Below, piece after piece: positions 10,485-22,935 of a stretch of 64,000 bases of DNA. The DNA is taken from NCBI RefSeq assembly GCF_024166365.1, contig NC_064824.1:130191108-130255107 (forward strand). The letters are read 5' to 3'. Each line of letters begins with the position of its first letter. Within the stretch, counting starts at the first letter, position 1. This stretch comes from Elephas maximus indicus (taxonomy: Eukaryota > Chordata > Mammalia > Proboscidea > Elephantidae). A program made the position numbers and the translations under genes. The notes beneath the pieces were generated by a model. That model was given only the letters and a program-made list of their open reading frames with translations. It made no database searches and had not been told where the DNA came from.

Positions 10485-10658
10485 CTAAAGCTGTGTTACT
10501 GTGATCATGTCAGGAGTTGGGTCCTCTGATTCATTTGGATTCCATCCAGTAGAAGAACTACATTTCTTCTTTCTGCATTTGTCTGAATAGATTATGTAAC
10601 CGCTTCTCATTAGGAAAATTCCAGCAATGACTGAGAAATAACTTCCATAAACTAAAAA
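10485..10658 (-). pseudogene. SLC19A3-like exon 6 (last coding exon)
   Basis: 57 codons plus TAG (10485-10487), fully open. It encodes [20 protein letters not shown] (the last transmembrane segment), then a Lys/Cys/Ser-rich cytoplasmic tail ending TVTQL. The expected acceptor AG reads AT (minus strand ...tcat|TTTTTAG). The next AG is 7 bases inside the exon and would shift the frame into an early stop. Confidence 0.88.
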
Positions 10659-10659
10659 A

Positions 10660-11399
10660 TGAAAAAAAAATTAATGAATCAGACACAAAAATGGATTACA
10701 TTTGACACTGGTATATCATGATGCTTTACTACTGAGTGAGAGACCTTGGATACTCATTGATTCTATGTACAAGTTTTCTCATTTTCTAAAATTAAAATAA
10801 TAACAAAGCTACCTCATTTTTTTTTGGTGATAAATAAAGGAGTTCTTACATATAAAGCATTCCTAGATAGTAAGAATTCAATACATTTCAACTGATTCTG
10901 TAGTTCTGAAACTCACCAATAGAAAATTTGGATATTTCTTTCATATTCACAATAATATGAAATTGGAAGTTGATTTTTTTGCTAGAATGTAACATACTAG
11001 AAAAAAAACTATACAGTATTTCCATCCAGAAATTGAAATGTATGTTATTTGGCATACAGAAATTTAGAATTCTTCTATATTTCTAAAGAACTAATTGAGC
11101 CTGTCATCATTTGTAATGACTCTATACATTTAGATCAAGAGGTCTTAATTATATTTTATCTTCTTAAAATTTTAACTACATTAGCTTTTAAAAAATTTGT
11201 TATTTACATGATGTGATCTTTTCCTCTTTTTGTCCTTCAAATTTTAGACATTTATATTTTAGATGTGTTTGCTATAATTGGGCATATAGTTTTTCCTATA
11301 TATCGAATATATTTGTGATTTTTTTTAAATAAAGATTTGCAATTATTATTTATTTTTACTGGGAAGTTTAGCTTAGAATTGTTTGATTTTTATCTTTAA
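10660..11399. other. Intronic, no feature recognised
   Basis: A+T-rich sequence between exon 6 of the SLC19A3-like locus and an old L1 fragment. No exon or named repeat is seen. Confidence 0.5.
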
Positions 11400-11560
11400 G
11401 AACTTTTTTTTATTATGGAAAATTATAAACATACATGAAAGTGAACAGAATAGTATATAGCAAGTGTTCATATATCCATCACCCAGTTTCATCAATTCTC
11501 AACTCATAAGACTTATTAACGTTCCAACCACTCACAGTTTCCCCTCTTTTTTCTTTCTTT
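11400..11560 (-). repeat. Old L1M 3'UTR fragment
   Basis: 'aaaattataaacatacatg', 'atatatccatcacccagttt' and 'cttattaacgttcc' are in the order seen in L1M 3' ends on the reverse strand. Confidence 0.5.
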
Positions 11561-11568
11561 TTTTTTGG

Positions 11569-11745
11569 TTTTAATAAACAGAAATTTATTTCTCACAGTT
11601 TAGGAGGCTGGAAGTCTGAATTCAGGGCTCTGGCTCTAGGGAAAGGCTTTCTGTCTCTGTTGGCCCTGGGGGAAGGTCCTTGTCTCTTTTCAGTTTCTAT
11701 TCCTTGGTTCCTTGGCGCCTGCTTTCCTTGTTCCTTAGTTTTTCC
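11569..11745 (-). repeat. MaLR-type LTR fragment
   Basis: 'aaatttatttctcacagttt', 'aggctggaagtctgaattca' and 'ggaaaggctttctgtctctg' parallel the start of the intact minus-strand LTRs at 15.1, 19.3 and 46.7 kb. Both termini are lost. 11746-12095 has nothing further recognised. Confidence 0.65.
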
Positions 11746-12241
11746 CCTCCTCTCTTGAATTCTTTTGGATTAACTTTTTTTCTATTTTTTACATTTTATG
11801 TCTCTCTTCTGTATAGAAACTATGTAATATAGGTCTAGTGTTTTAGTTGTTATACTTGAAAAGTTAATATCTTATGTAAAGAAGGCAGGGATGTATCAAG
11901 GGTGGTGGCCGCACAACGGAAGTGGTCTTCTCTGGGCACAGGCAGTAAGGGTGAGCATTGCCTGTAGAAAATTTTAAAAACAATAATGAAATGGACCACA
12001 CTTTGTAATTGGCCTGTATCTTTGCCATGTACCTGCAATTCTAAGTAATGATGATGATAAAATATGCCTCCCCACCAATTTTTTTTTTTTTTTTTAATCA
12101 GGTGGACTGCCTCTGATGCCAAATTCTTCTTCCTGTAATCTAGTTTCTCAGATTATTTTCTCAGCATACAGATTGAATACATATGGTGAAAGGATACAAT
12201 CCTGATGCACACCTTTCTAGCTGTTCGAACAACTGCCTCTT

Positions 12242-12960
12242 TAAAAAAAATGTATTTATCTATTTTTTGTCATGCTTTAGGTGGAAGTTTACAGCTCAAG
12301 TTAATTTCTCATACAAAAATGTATACACCTATTGTTATGTGACACTAGTTGTTGTCCCTATAACATGACAGCACATTCCCCCTTCCCACCCTGTATTTCC
12401 CCTGTCCATCCAACCAGCTTCTGTTCTTTTCTATCTTCTCATCCTGCCTGTGGACAGGAGCTGCCCATTTAGTCTCATGTACCTGCTTGAACTAAGAAGC
12501 ACACTCTTCATGAGTATTATTTTATGCTTTATAGTCCAGTCTAATCTTTGCCTGAAGAGTTGGCTTCAGGAATGGTTTCAGTTCTTGTTATCAGAGAATC
12601 CAGAGGCATGTCTTCTGGGGTTTCTCCAGTTTCAGTCAGACCATTAAGCCTGGCCTTTTTATGTGAATTTGAGTTCTGCACCACATTTTTCTTCTGCTCC
12701 ATCAGGGACTCTCTGTTGTATTCCCTGTCAGGGCAGTCATTGGTGGTAGCCAGGCACCATCTAGTTTTCCTGGTCTCAGGTTGATGGAGTCTCCAATTTT
12801 TGTGGGCCTTTTGTCTCTTGGGCTAGTATTTTCCTTGTGTCTTTGGTGTTCCTCATTCTGTTTTGCTCCAGGTGTGTTGGGACCAATTGATGCATCTTAG
12901 ATGGCTGCTCACAAGCTTTTAAGACCCCAGATGTCACTCACCAAAGTGGGGTGCAGGATG
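12242..12960 (-). mobile_element. 5'-truncated L1 (3'UTR) inside RTE
   Basis: Parallels the 3'UTR of the full-length L1, from the 'gtggaagtttacagctcaag' region to 'aagaccccagatgtcactc'. Flanks AACAACTGCCTCTT (12228-12241) and AATGATTGCCTCTT (12961-12974) are an imperfect 14-bp target duplication within RTE sequence. Confidence 0.85.
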
Positions 12961-14727
12961 AATGATTGCCTCTTGGTTTATGTGCAGGGTCCTTATGAGC
13001 ACTCTGAAATTCCTATTCTTCAAAATATTATCCATAATTCATAATGATCCACACAGTCAAATACCTTTGCATAGTCAATAAAACACAGGTAAACATCCTT
13101 CTGGCATTCTCTGCTTTCAGCCACGATCCATCTAACATCAGCAATGATATCCCTGGTTCCATGTCCTCTTCTGAACCCTGCTTGAATTTCTGGCAGTTCC
13201 CTGTCAATGTACTGCTACAACCACTTTTGAATGATCTTGAGCACAATTTTACTTGTGTGTGATATTGATGATATTGTTTGATAATTTCCGCATTGGATTG
13301 GATCACCTTTCTTTGGAATAGGCTTAAACATGGTTCTCTTCCAGTAGATTGGCCAGCTAGCTGTCCTCCATATTTCTTGGCGTAGACGAGTGAGCACCTC
13401 CAGCGCTGCATCTGTTTGTCGAAACATCTCAATTGGTATTCCGTCAATTCCTGGAGCCTTGTTTTTTGCCAATGTCTTCAGTGCAGCTTGGACTTCTTCC
13501 TTCAGTACCATCGGTTCTTGATCATATGCTACCTCCTGAAATGATTGAATGTTAACCAATTCTTTTTGGTACAGTGACTCTGTATATTCCTTCCATCTGC
13601 TTTTGATCCTTCCTGCATTGTTCAATATTTTCCCATAGAATCCATCACTACTTCAACTCCAGGCTTGAATTTTTTATTCAGTTCTTTCAGCTTGAGAAAT
13701 GCCAAGCGTGTTCTTCTCTTTTGATTTTCTAACTCCAGGTTTTTGCAGACATGTCATTATAATACTTTATTTTGTCTTCTCAAGCTGCCCTTTGAAATCT
13801 TCTGTTTAGCCCTTTTACTTTATCATTTCTTCCTTTCTCTTTAGCTACTGTACATTCTAGAGCAAGTTTCAGAGTCTCTTCTGACATCCATTTTTGTCTT
13901 TTCTTTGTTTCATGTCTTTTTAATGACCTTTTGCTTTCTTCATGTATGATGTCCTTGATGTCATTCCATAACTTGCCTTGTCTTTGGTCATTAGTGTTCA
14001 AATTGTCAAATCTATTCTTGAGATGGCCTCTAAATTTCGGTGGGATATACTCAAGGTTGTACTTTTGCTCTTGTGGACTTGTTCTAATTTTCTTCAGCTT
14101 CAACTTGAACTTGCATATGAGCAATTGATGGTCTGTTCCACAGCTGCACCAGCCTTGTTCTGACTGATGATACTGAGCTTCTTCTTTGTCTTTTTCCGTA
14201 GATGTAGATGATTTGATTCCTGTGTATTCCATCTGGTGAGGTCTATGTTATAGTCACCATTCGTGTTGGTGAAAAAAAGTATCTGCAATGAAGAAGTTGT
14301 TGGTCTTGCAAAATTCTATCATGCTATCTTCGGCATCATTTATATCACCAAGGCCATATTTTCCAACTCCCGGTCCTTCTTCTTTGCTGCCAACTTGCGC
14401 ATTCCAATCACCAGTAATTATCAATGCATCCTGATAGCATGTTTGATCAATTTCAGACTGCAGAAGCTGGTAAAAATCTTCTATTTCTTCATCTTTGGCC
14501 TTAGTAGTTGGTGCGTAAATTTGAATAATAGTCGTATTAACTGGTCTTCCTTGTAGGCGTATGGATATTATCCTATCACTGACAGTGTTGTACTTCAGGA
14601 TAGATCTTGAAATGTTCTTTTTGACAATGAATGCAACACCATTCCTCTTCAGTTTGTCATTCTTGGCATAGTAAACTGTAGGACTGTCTGGTTCAAAATG
14701 GCCAATATCAGTCTATTTCAGCTCACT

Positions 14728-14862
14728 AATGCCTAGGATATTGATGTTTATGAGTTCCATTTCCAGTATTTTAGTGTTGTCTTTTTTTTTTTTTTTAATG
14801 CCTAGGATATTGATGTTTATGAGTTCCATTTCCAGTATTTTAGTGTTGTCTTTTTTTTAAGT
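14728..14862. repeat. 69-bp tandem duplication at RTE 5' end
   Basis: AATGCCTAGGATATTGATG starts at 14728 and again at 14797. Each copy ends in a T run (15-16 and 8). Confidence 0.9.
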
Positions 14863-15028
14863 CCTCAAGATATAAACTATAAATGTTATTGTTTCACATG
14901 GTCAATGTTTGTTTACCTTTACTCACATGTTCAGCTTTTCTTTCACATTCCTGCTTAAATCACATACCTTCCTTTTGGGATACTTTTCCTTCTTCCTCAA
15001 GTACATCTTTTGGAATGTTCTTTCCTAA

Positions 15029-15838
15029 GTGTCTGTTGGTGACAGGGGCAGATTACCCAATAAGCAACGTAAACACAGTGAAACTCATGTGATATTGTTC
15101 ACTACAGTTAGTAAATAAGCACAAGTAAGGCCATGCTTACCTTGTGTCTTGGTTATCTAGTGCTGCTATAACAGAAATACCACAAGTGGATGGCTTTAAC
15201 AAAGAGAAGTTTATTCTCTCACAGTTGAGTAGGCTACAAGTCAAAATTCATGGTGTCAGCTCCAGGGGACGGCTTTCTCTCTCTGCCGGCTCTAGAGAAA
15301 GGTCCTTGTGATGCATCAGTCTTCACTTGGTCTGGGAGCATCTCAGTGCAGGAATCTCAGGACCAAAGGATACTCTGTGCTCCTGGCACTGCTTTCTTGG
15401 TGGTATGAGGTCCCCTGTCTCTGACTTTACTATCTCAGAAGAAATTAGTTTAAGACACTAATCTTGTAGACTTTATCAGTGTAACTACCACTAATCCATC
15501 TTGTTACATTATAGTGATAGGATTTACAACACATAGGGAAATCACATCAGATGACAAAATGGTAGACAATCATACAATCATAAGGGAATCATGACCTGCC
15601 AAGTTGACAGATACTTTTGGGGAACACAATTCAATCCATGACGCCTTGCTTACTGGGTCATGAAAACAGGGTTTGATTCTGTGGGATTGGGAGAGAGAAA
15701 GATGCCAGCCATACCTAGAAGCAGAATCTTTGATGTGGTGAAAAAATGTGAAATTGCTTGCTACAGATGATCTGGTAAGCAAGGTAAACACCATGTTTCC
15801 CTTGCCTATTGGGTAATCCACCCCGGTTGGTGATATAC
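15029..15838. repeat. Unclassified inverted repeat around the LTR
   Basis: 'cagattacccaataagcaa' (15051-15069) is repeated inverted as 'cttgcctattgggtaatcc' (15799-15818). Similarity extends for roughly 35-40 bases per arm. The LTR at 15145 was inserted later between the arms. Confidence 0.55.
15145..15643 (-). mobile_element. MaLR-type solo LTR
   Basis: Reverse-orientation 499-bp LTR beginning TGTCTTGGTTATC and ending 'cacaattcaatccatgacg'. Flanked by CCTTG at 15140-15144 and 15644-15648 (5-bp duplication). Confidence 0.9.
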
Positions 15839-15869
15839 TCACTCCATTTTTGTTTGTCAGAAAATATAT

Positions 15870-16930
15870 TCCTTTTGCCCTCATTTTTAAAAGTAATTTC
15901 TTATTGTACATATAATTCCATGCTGGCAATTAATTTCTCCATACCCTGGGAGACATTATTCCACTGTTTTTTCTGGCTTCCTTTGTGTGTTATTGAGAAG
16001 TCAGTTGTCAATCTAATTGTCATTTCTCTGTAGGTGATGTTCTTTTTCTCTGTTGTTAAAATTTCTTTTTCTTTGTTTTTCTGAAGTTTTACTACATTGT
16101 ATTTAGATATGAATTTCCTTTCATTTATCTTCTTTGAGACTTGTTGGGCTTTCAATATCTGAGAATTCATCTCTTTAATCACTTCTGGAAAATTCTCAGT
16201 GAATACTTCTTTATTTGTTCCTCTCTACTACCTGTGTTATCTCTTCCCAAATAGATATTCGTTGAACCTTATCACTTTAAACTCCTTGCGTGATAATAAT
16301 CTTTCCATTTCTTTATCTCTCTGTGCTAGGTGATTTCTTCCAGTTAAATAATTTTTCCTTTATGTGTCTAAATTGCTCTTAATGTGTTTAGTAAATTTCT
16401 AATTCTGATTAGTTCTTTTCCCCCAAATATCCATGATCATTTATGATCTATTTTATTCCTTTCTTATGTTGCTATGCTCCTCTGTGCATAAAAATATTAA
16501 ACATCTTATTTTATGTTCTGATTCTAATAATTCCTCTATCTCAAATCCTTGTTGGCTTGATTCTGCTATTTATTATTTCAGTTGGCTTGTTCATAGTACC
16601 TCCTAACATAATGACTTTGGGTTTATTTTTTATTATAAGCTCGTATTTAGTGGAAATTACCCTGTGAAAATGTTATTCCTGTATTAAGGGGCATTCTTCT
16701 AGAGAAGATATGCCTTTGACACATAATTCTATATTTTGTTCTATTTCATTATTTACTGAGAGTGTAGCCCTTTGGGGGTTACCATTAAAAGCAAAGCTTC
16801 AGGTCCCTGGGGGAATCGGCAGAGACTTCCAGCACCTGACCGATTCAATGCTTCCTTATCTATCTGGTTCCCTGTTTCTGTTTTGGCCTCTGAGGGTTTT
16901 TATTAGTTTCTCACTAATTCAGCCAATCAT
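15870..16930 (-). repeat. Old L1M-type fragment (ORF1/5' region)
   Basis: 'gagaagtcagttgtcaatct', then 'tctgagaattcatctcttta' and 'ttctggaaaattctcagtga' follow the remembered order of an ancient L1M ORF1-side region on the reverse strand. No open frame remains. Confidence 0.6.
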
Positions 16931-18079
16931 TTAGAAATTAAAAAACAAAATTATATCCAGGAGGTTTAGGTGTTTTGTAAGGATTTCTCTGATATTTACT
17001 ATCTTCTTGCTTTAACCCAAGTAAGCTTTTCTTATTTTAGTATTTTTAAAAGTCTGTTGCTATTAATGTAAGTAAGCCTTTCATAATATAATAGTTTAAA
17101 AAGTACTTGGTAGGTTTTGCTTCAATTTCAAACAATGCTGAAATGAAAACCCTCTTTCTCAGGCCTCCCTTCTCCTTATTAAAACTCATTCCTTCAATTC
17201 CATGCCCCTGAGAGTAATTACACTGAAACCATCTCCTTTAGATTATAAAAGAAACCAAGAAAATACCCGAATAATCAGGACCCGAAGTCATTGAATGCTC
17301 CTCTCCTGACTTAAGAGAATATAAATAGGTATTACTTAAATTGCTTTATAATAAAAATCTGGTCTTGAACTTCAGCTACAATTTGCGTGAAGATGCCAAA
17401 ATAATTTATGAAATATGAGAACCTAAGCCTGAGAGGCCATGCATATCCCATGTTTGACTTGAATATGAAATGAAAACACTCATCTGAGTGATCTGGACTG
17501 GCAAATATTACACGCTTTAAACACATTCGAAAAATATCTATTTTGATGTATGCGTGACTGTTCAAACTTTGAAAGAATCCACACATTTCCTGGACTTAAA
17601 AAAATAGCATCCATGTTCTACTTCTTGTAATGTAATCTTTCTGTTTAGAGTACTTCTTCCCTTACTAAGCCCTTTGGGATTACCACTCAAAATCCATTTT
17701 CATGATCCTAACTTTCATTTGATTTAAGGTAGACTAAAATACCAGTTATCCTAGTGAGATAATCTAATGGACTATGTGATCAGGGTCCATCCGGCCAGTC
17801 CCAGAGTGGCTGAGTGCAATGGCCTCCTGCCAAGCTAGCCAGTGAAAAACACTTTGCATTTCCCAGTGAGGACATGGAAGACAAGCAGCACAGCTGCTGT
17901 GACTTTCATGTCATCAAGGGGCCACTTTGCACCTCTGGTCTTTCCTTTTTCTTTTTCATGTGTATATCCTAAAGAGTTGCTTTTCATATCTTAAGCCTCA
18001 AGACCATTCAGGGAGGAGGGAGAAGGCAATGAGGTTAGTGAGTGGGATAAGGATTTACCTTCAACTCCCTCAAGAAACC
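16931..18079. other. No gene recognised
   Basis: Unique-looking sequence within the large intron. The frame at 17332-17586 (minus) has no recognised homology. Confidence 0.5.
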
Positions 18080-18232
18080 TAAACCTGTTGCCGTCGAGTA
18101 GATTCCTATAGTGGCCCCATAGGACAGAGTAGAACTGCCTCATAAGGTTTCCAAGGAGCAGTTGTGGGATTCAAACTGTCGACCTTCTGGTTAGCAGCCA
18201 AGTTCTTAACTACTACACCACCAAAGGTCCTT
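18080..18232 (-). repeat. AfroSINE
   Basis: 'gttgccgtcgagtagattcc' through 'ccataggacagagtagaact' to the head 'ctacaccaccaaaggtcc'. Confidence 0.9.
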
Positions 18233-18483
18233 CAACTTCTTTATCCAAAAAGAAATTGATGCTCATTCAATCTGTTCTCTATTCCGAAGTGTGTCTCTGC
18301 AAACCTTGGAACCAGGGGATGAAAGCGATGGAGAGATAAGGTAACAGGTCAAATAGTTGGATGTTCTGGCCTGCGACTTGTGGAGTGCTATTGTTTCATT
18401 TTCCTAACTGAAGGGATTATTTTCAATAATTAGCTTTTTGAGAGGTTATGTGGCTATTTAATCTGTCTATGTCTCTTTTATTA

Positions 18484-20808
18484 GATCTCTTGAGTATATA
18501 TCTAGGAGTGGAATTGCTGGATCATAAGGTATTTCTATTTCTTGTCTTTTGAAAAAGTGTCATACTGTTTTCTGTAGTGGTTGTACCATTTTACAGTCCC
18601 ACCAGCAATGGAAAAGGATTCCAATCTCTGCACATCCTCGCCAACATTTTTTTTTTTTAATCAGTGTCATTTTAACTGGGGTGAGTATGGTATCTCATTG
18701 TAGTTTTGATTTGCATCTCTCTAATGGCTAATGCTCATGAGCATCTTTTCATGTGTTTGTTGGCTGCTTGAATATACTCTTTGGTGAAGTGACTGTTCAT
18801 GTTCTTTGCCCATTTTTTAAAAATTGGGCTGTTTGTCTTTTTGTTCTAGGGTTGTGATAGTTTTCTATATATTTTAGAGATTAGACCCATATCAGATATG
18901 TCATTTTGAATACCGAAGATTTTTTTTGAAGATTTTTCCCAGTCTGTAGGTTGTCTTTTTTACTTTTGATAAAGTCTTTTGATGAGCATAAGTATTTAAT
19001 TTTTATTAGGTTCCCATTATCTAATTTGTCTTCTGCTACTTGTGCATTTGTAGTTAAGTTTGTTAGCCTACTTTTAAAAAAGATTAGGTCCCATAGTTTT
19101 CTCCCTATGTTTTCTTCTAGGAATATTATAATTTTAGGTTTAACATTTAGGTCTTTGATCCATGTTGAGTTAGTTTTTGTGTATGGTGTGAGGTAGGGGT
19201 TCCATTTCATTTTTCTGCAAGTGGATATCCAGTTTTGCCAGCACCATTTATTAAAGAGACTCTTTCTTCCCCATTGAATGGTGTCTTAGTCATCTACTGC
19301 TGCTGTAACAGAAATACCACAAGTGGAATGGCTTTAACAAAGAGAAGTTTATTCTCTCATGGTTCAGTAAGCTAGAAGCCCAAATTCAGGGTGCCAGCCC
19401 CAGGGGAAGGCTTTCTTTCTCTTTCGACTCTGAAGTTAGGTCCTTATGATGCATCAGTCTTCCCTTGGTCTGGGAGCATTTCAGTGCAGGAACCTCAGGT
19501 CCAAAGGACACGCTCTGCTCCCCCTTGCTGCTTTCTTGGTGGTATGAAGTTCCCATGTCACTCTGCTTGCTTCTGTCTTTTATATCTCAAAACAGATTGG
19601 CTTAAGACACTAATCTTGTAGACCTCATCAGTATAATTGCCACTAATCTTTTTCATCACATCATAGTGATAAGATTTACAACACATAGGGAAATCACATC
19701 GGAGGATAAAAGGGTAGACAATCATATAACCATACAAAGGAATCATGACCTAGCCAAGTTGACAGATATTTTGGGGGGACACAATTCAATCCATTACATT
19801 CCACCCTTTGGCCCTCCAAAATTCATGTCTTTGCTACATGTAAAACATATTCAACCCATCATATCATAGCAAAAATCTTAAATCAAGTCCAAGTCCAAAA
19901 TCCGAAAATTCCTCTTCATCTGTGAAATCCAGAATACAAGTTATCTGCTTCCAAAGTGCAATGGCAGAACAAGCACAGGCTAGACATTTCCATTACAAAC
20001 TGGAGAAAATGGAGAGAAAGAAGACATAATAGGCACCAAGCAAGTTAGCAGAACACATTACATTAGCCGTTAAGGCTTTGAAAATAATCCTCTGTTCTCT
20101 GAGACAATTTACACAATTACCCTGCCCTTCAGGCTCTTGATATTGGGCACACTCTCTGGATTCTGAGTAGAGACCCCTAGGCTCTGGGCTTCAGCTCTGC
20201 CTTCCAGTCCCACTGAGACAGCAACCCTGCTCCCTGGGCTTTAGGGGCACCATTCTCCTAGCCCATCTGAGTGGCAACTCCACCTTAGAAACACCAGAGG
20301 CCACGGCTCCACCCTTTGCAGCCCCAGAGGTCTTGGCCATACCTTTTGAGACTGAGGCAGCTCAGTTCCCAGTGTTCCTTGTCTCTTCAGCTTCTTCTTC
20401 CTGGTTTCTTGGCCTCTCGGCCCTCGGGCCTCACACCCGCATCTGCCCTGTTGGGGCAAGTGTTCCAAAGCTCTGTAGCTCCATCGATAAGTGCCTGGAG
20501 GCACCCCACCCTGCCAGTAAACTTTGGCCAGAAGGCACTCAGCTCTCATACTCCGTGGGTCGGCTCTAGTACTGTCTGATGCTGGTCTCCTGGTTCTGCT
20601 GCTGTAGGTCGTCTGCTGCTGCCAGTCCTTTGCTGCTGCTGGTCCTCTATCCATGGACTTTGATCCTTTGTTGAAAAACAGTTGTCCATAAATGGATGGA
20701 TTTATTTCTGGGTTCTCAATTCTATCTCACTGGTCTCTTGGTCTATCATTGAACCAGTACCAGGCTGTTTTGGTTACAGTGGCTATATAGTATGTTTTGA
20801 TATCAGAG
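18484..20808 (-). mobile_element. L1 ORF2 fragment, interrupted by MaLR at 19282-20650
   Basis: Minus-strand C-terminal ORF2 pieces. A frame at 18881-19210 contains NPYLTPYTKTNSTWIKDLN, similar to the intact L1 ORF2 at 54-58 kb. ORF2 sequence resumes at 20651 with 'ctttgttgaaaaacagttg' and 'agtaccaggctgttttggtt'. Confidence 0.8.
19282..20650 (-). mobile_element. MaLR element: one LTR plus internal sequence
   Basis: The LTR at 19282-19798 starts TGTCTTAGTCATC and ends near 'caattcaatccattaca'. It is followed by internal sequence starting 'ttccaccctttggccctcc', like MST/THE1-type internal regions. It continues to about 20650 with no second LTR. Host L1 sequence abuts both sides: AATGG at 19277-19281 and CATGG near 20651, perhaps the target duplication with one change. 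No gag/pol frame is recognisable. Confidence 0.7.
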
Positions 20809-22127
20809 AATTGGACTGTATATTTTTTTGCATGCCCTGCTCTGGCAGTCCTTTAGGTGCTGAACTTTAAAATAACTTGCTATGAAAGAATTTAATTGAA
20901 AGTTCCCTTAGCACTGAGGATATCAGCAGAGAATAGAAGAGAAAATACGATAGAAACGCAAAAAATATTTTAGAGGAAAGTCTTGGTTCTAGATTTTTCT
21001 TGGCTGAAGAGGTAAAAAGGTTTGGAAACCTTGAATTCTCAAGGGAAAACAAAAGCTAAAGCTTGAATTGTTCTGCCAAATTTGATTTTTTTTTTCCAGT
21101 TTTTGATGTTTGTACGGACTCCCCAGAAAGGTATAAGCATATTGATTTGGCAACAGAGAAGACGTTTAAATCAGATTATACAAAATAGTAGCCAAAAGGA
21201 GGATAGGAAGATTGATGGGTAATTTTCATCTTGAGTTCTTCTGTTTTGGATAATCGTATTACAGAAATGCATTCGTGTCAAATTAAGACACAACGGATTT
21301 ATGGAAAGCTGACGGAAATGTCTGGAGATGATTGATGTGAAAGTCCTTAGAAAAGATAAATGCATCCAAATAGTGTTGACTAATGGAAATGGATTTCATT
21401 TATTCAATTAGGGAAAGAAAGAGATGCATTTTGTATCGAGCATACCACAGGCCAGAAGGGGTGTATTTTACAGCCCAGCATTTAATCTGTGTCAGACCTT
21501 GGGAGAAAAGTATATTCCTCTTCATTTTACTAACAAAAAACTGAGATATCAAAAAAGGTTAAATCTCTGGGGGTTTGTATCAAAATAATCCAAAACAGGA
21601 AGGGAGAAGCGTGTAGTGATATCAGATTAAACAATAAATCGATAACCATTAAAGTGAGTGATGGGTACATGGGTCTTCATGACACTTTCCAACATAAAAA
21701 TATTTTTAAAAGTCACTAATGAACATCAAGATTCAAACCCAGATTTTGCTGATCCCAAGCTTCTACTCCATTATATCATGCTTCAATAATTTCTGAGAAA
21801 CTGGAGAGTTAATTCCAAGCTGGATAATAAATCAAGAAATTCCAATTTTACTTTAGAAAGTAACAATTGCTTTTTTATTACCTCAACAAAGTATTAAAAC
21901 TATCCGAATCTTAGTTTTAATATTTATATCCTTCCTTCTAATGTAAAGGTGTGACAACAAAATAGATTTTTTTTTTTTTAATGTCCTGGCGTTATTTCAT
22001 TTAACTGTGTTTTCTGAAATGATTCTCTTTTTCTTTTTAAAGAAGAGAACTCAATATTCTAAGCATTTTGTATTAAATATTTATAGAGTGATATAAAATT
22101 AACCATTTTGTCTATGACAATGAGTCA
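20809..22127. other. No gene recognised
   Basis: A+T-rich intronic sequence. No exon or named repeat is recognised. Confidence 0.5.
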
Positions 22128-22321
22128 TTGTTAGTTGCTGGGGAGTCTACTCCAACTCACGGAGACCCCATATGTTCAGAGTAGAACTGCTCCATAGAAT
22201 TTTCAAGGTTATGAACTCTCAGAAGCAGATTGCCAGGCCTGTCCACCGAGTTGCCTCTGGGTGGGTTTGAATTGCCAACGTTTGGTCTAGTAACCAAGCT
22301 CTTAACCGTTTCTGCCACCCA
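22128..22321 (-). repeat. AfroSINE, older long subtype
   Basis: Includes the 'cagaagcagattgccaggcc' body and the head 'ttaaccgtttctgccaccca'. Confidence 0.85.
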
Positions 22322-22559
22322 GCTAACTAAGCTTTAGTAAGACTGAGCTTTAGCTGGGGTGGGGCAAGGAAGAACCTTTAGCAACAGGTAATGAGAACCA
22401 CTTAAATGGTGATGATTTTACGGCTCTGTCTTAGGTATTTCTTTCATTCTTCCACTTGTTTAAGGAAAGGATATCTGTGGAATGAAAATGTTCCTTAAGA
22501 AATAGAACGTACCTTACGTACTTCATATTTATTTTTCTCGATAAAAGGTATTCCATTGA

Positions 22560-22777
22560 AAAAAATCATGCTAAATGAAAGCAGCCAGATCCAAAAGGCT
22601 ATCCATATGACCTATCTACGATTCCATTCATATGACATTTTAAAGAGACAAAGCTACAGGGATGGAAAACCCACCAGTTGTTGCCAGGGGCCAGGGATGT
22701 GGGCCTTGTCTGGGATGATGGGACTAATCGTTCTATATCTTTATTGTGGTGGTGGTTACATACTGTATGTGTGCCAA
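22560..22777 (+). repeat. L1M/L1MB-type 3'UTR fragment
   Basis: 'ttgttgccaggggccaggga' and 'attgtggtggtggttacata' are hallmark blocks of old L1 3'UTRs. Confidence 0.65.
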
Positions 22778-22905
22778 ATTCATAGTGGTGCAGTGGTTAA
22801 GAACTTGGCTGCTAACCAAAAGGTCAGCATGAGACAGTTCTACTCTGCCCTATAGGGTCGCTATGAGTTAGAACTGACTCGATGGCAATAGGTTTAGTTT
22901 TGGTA
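22778..22905 (+). repeat. AfroSINE with internal deletion
   Basis: Head 'tggtgcagtggttaagaact' runs directly into 'gacagttctactctgcccta', then the tail 'aactgactcgatggcaatag'. Confidence 0.88.
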
Positions 22906-22935
22906 CATAAAATGTATGATTTTACTATATGCAAG

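Larger units (their letters stand above)
12096..14862 (-). mobile_element. RTE LINE, defective, interrupted by L1 at 12242-12960
   Basis: Minus-strand RTE in two pieces (12096-12241 and 12961-14862). Long frame remnants show RT fragments such as KNKAPGIDGIPIEMF (within 13215-13625) and an upstream linker frame (13780-14232). The last ~900 bases of the element are missing. Instead it joins a T16 run at 12080-12095. The 5' end carries a 69-bp tandem duplication. Confidence 0.85.
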
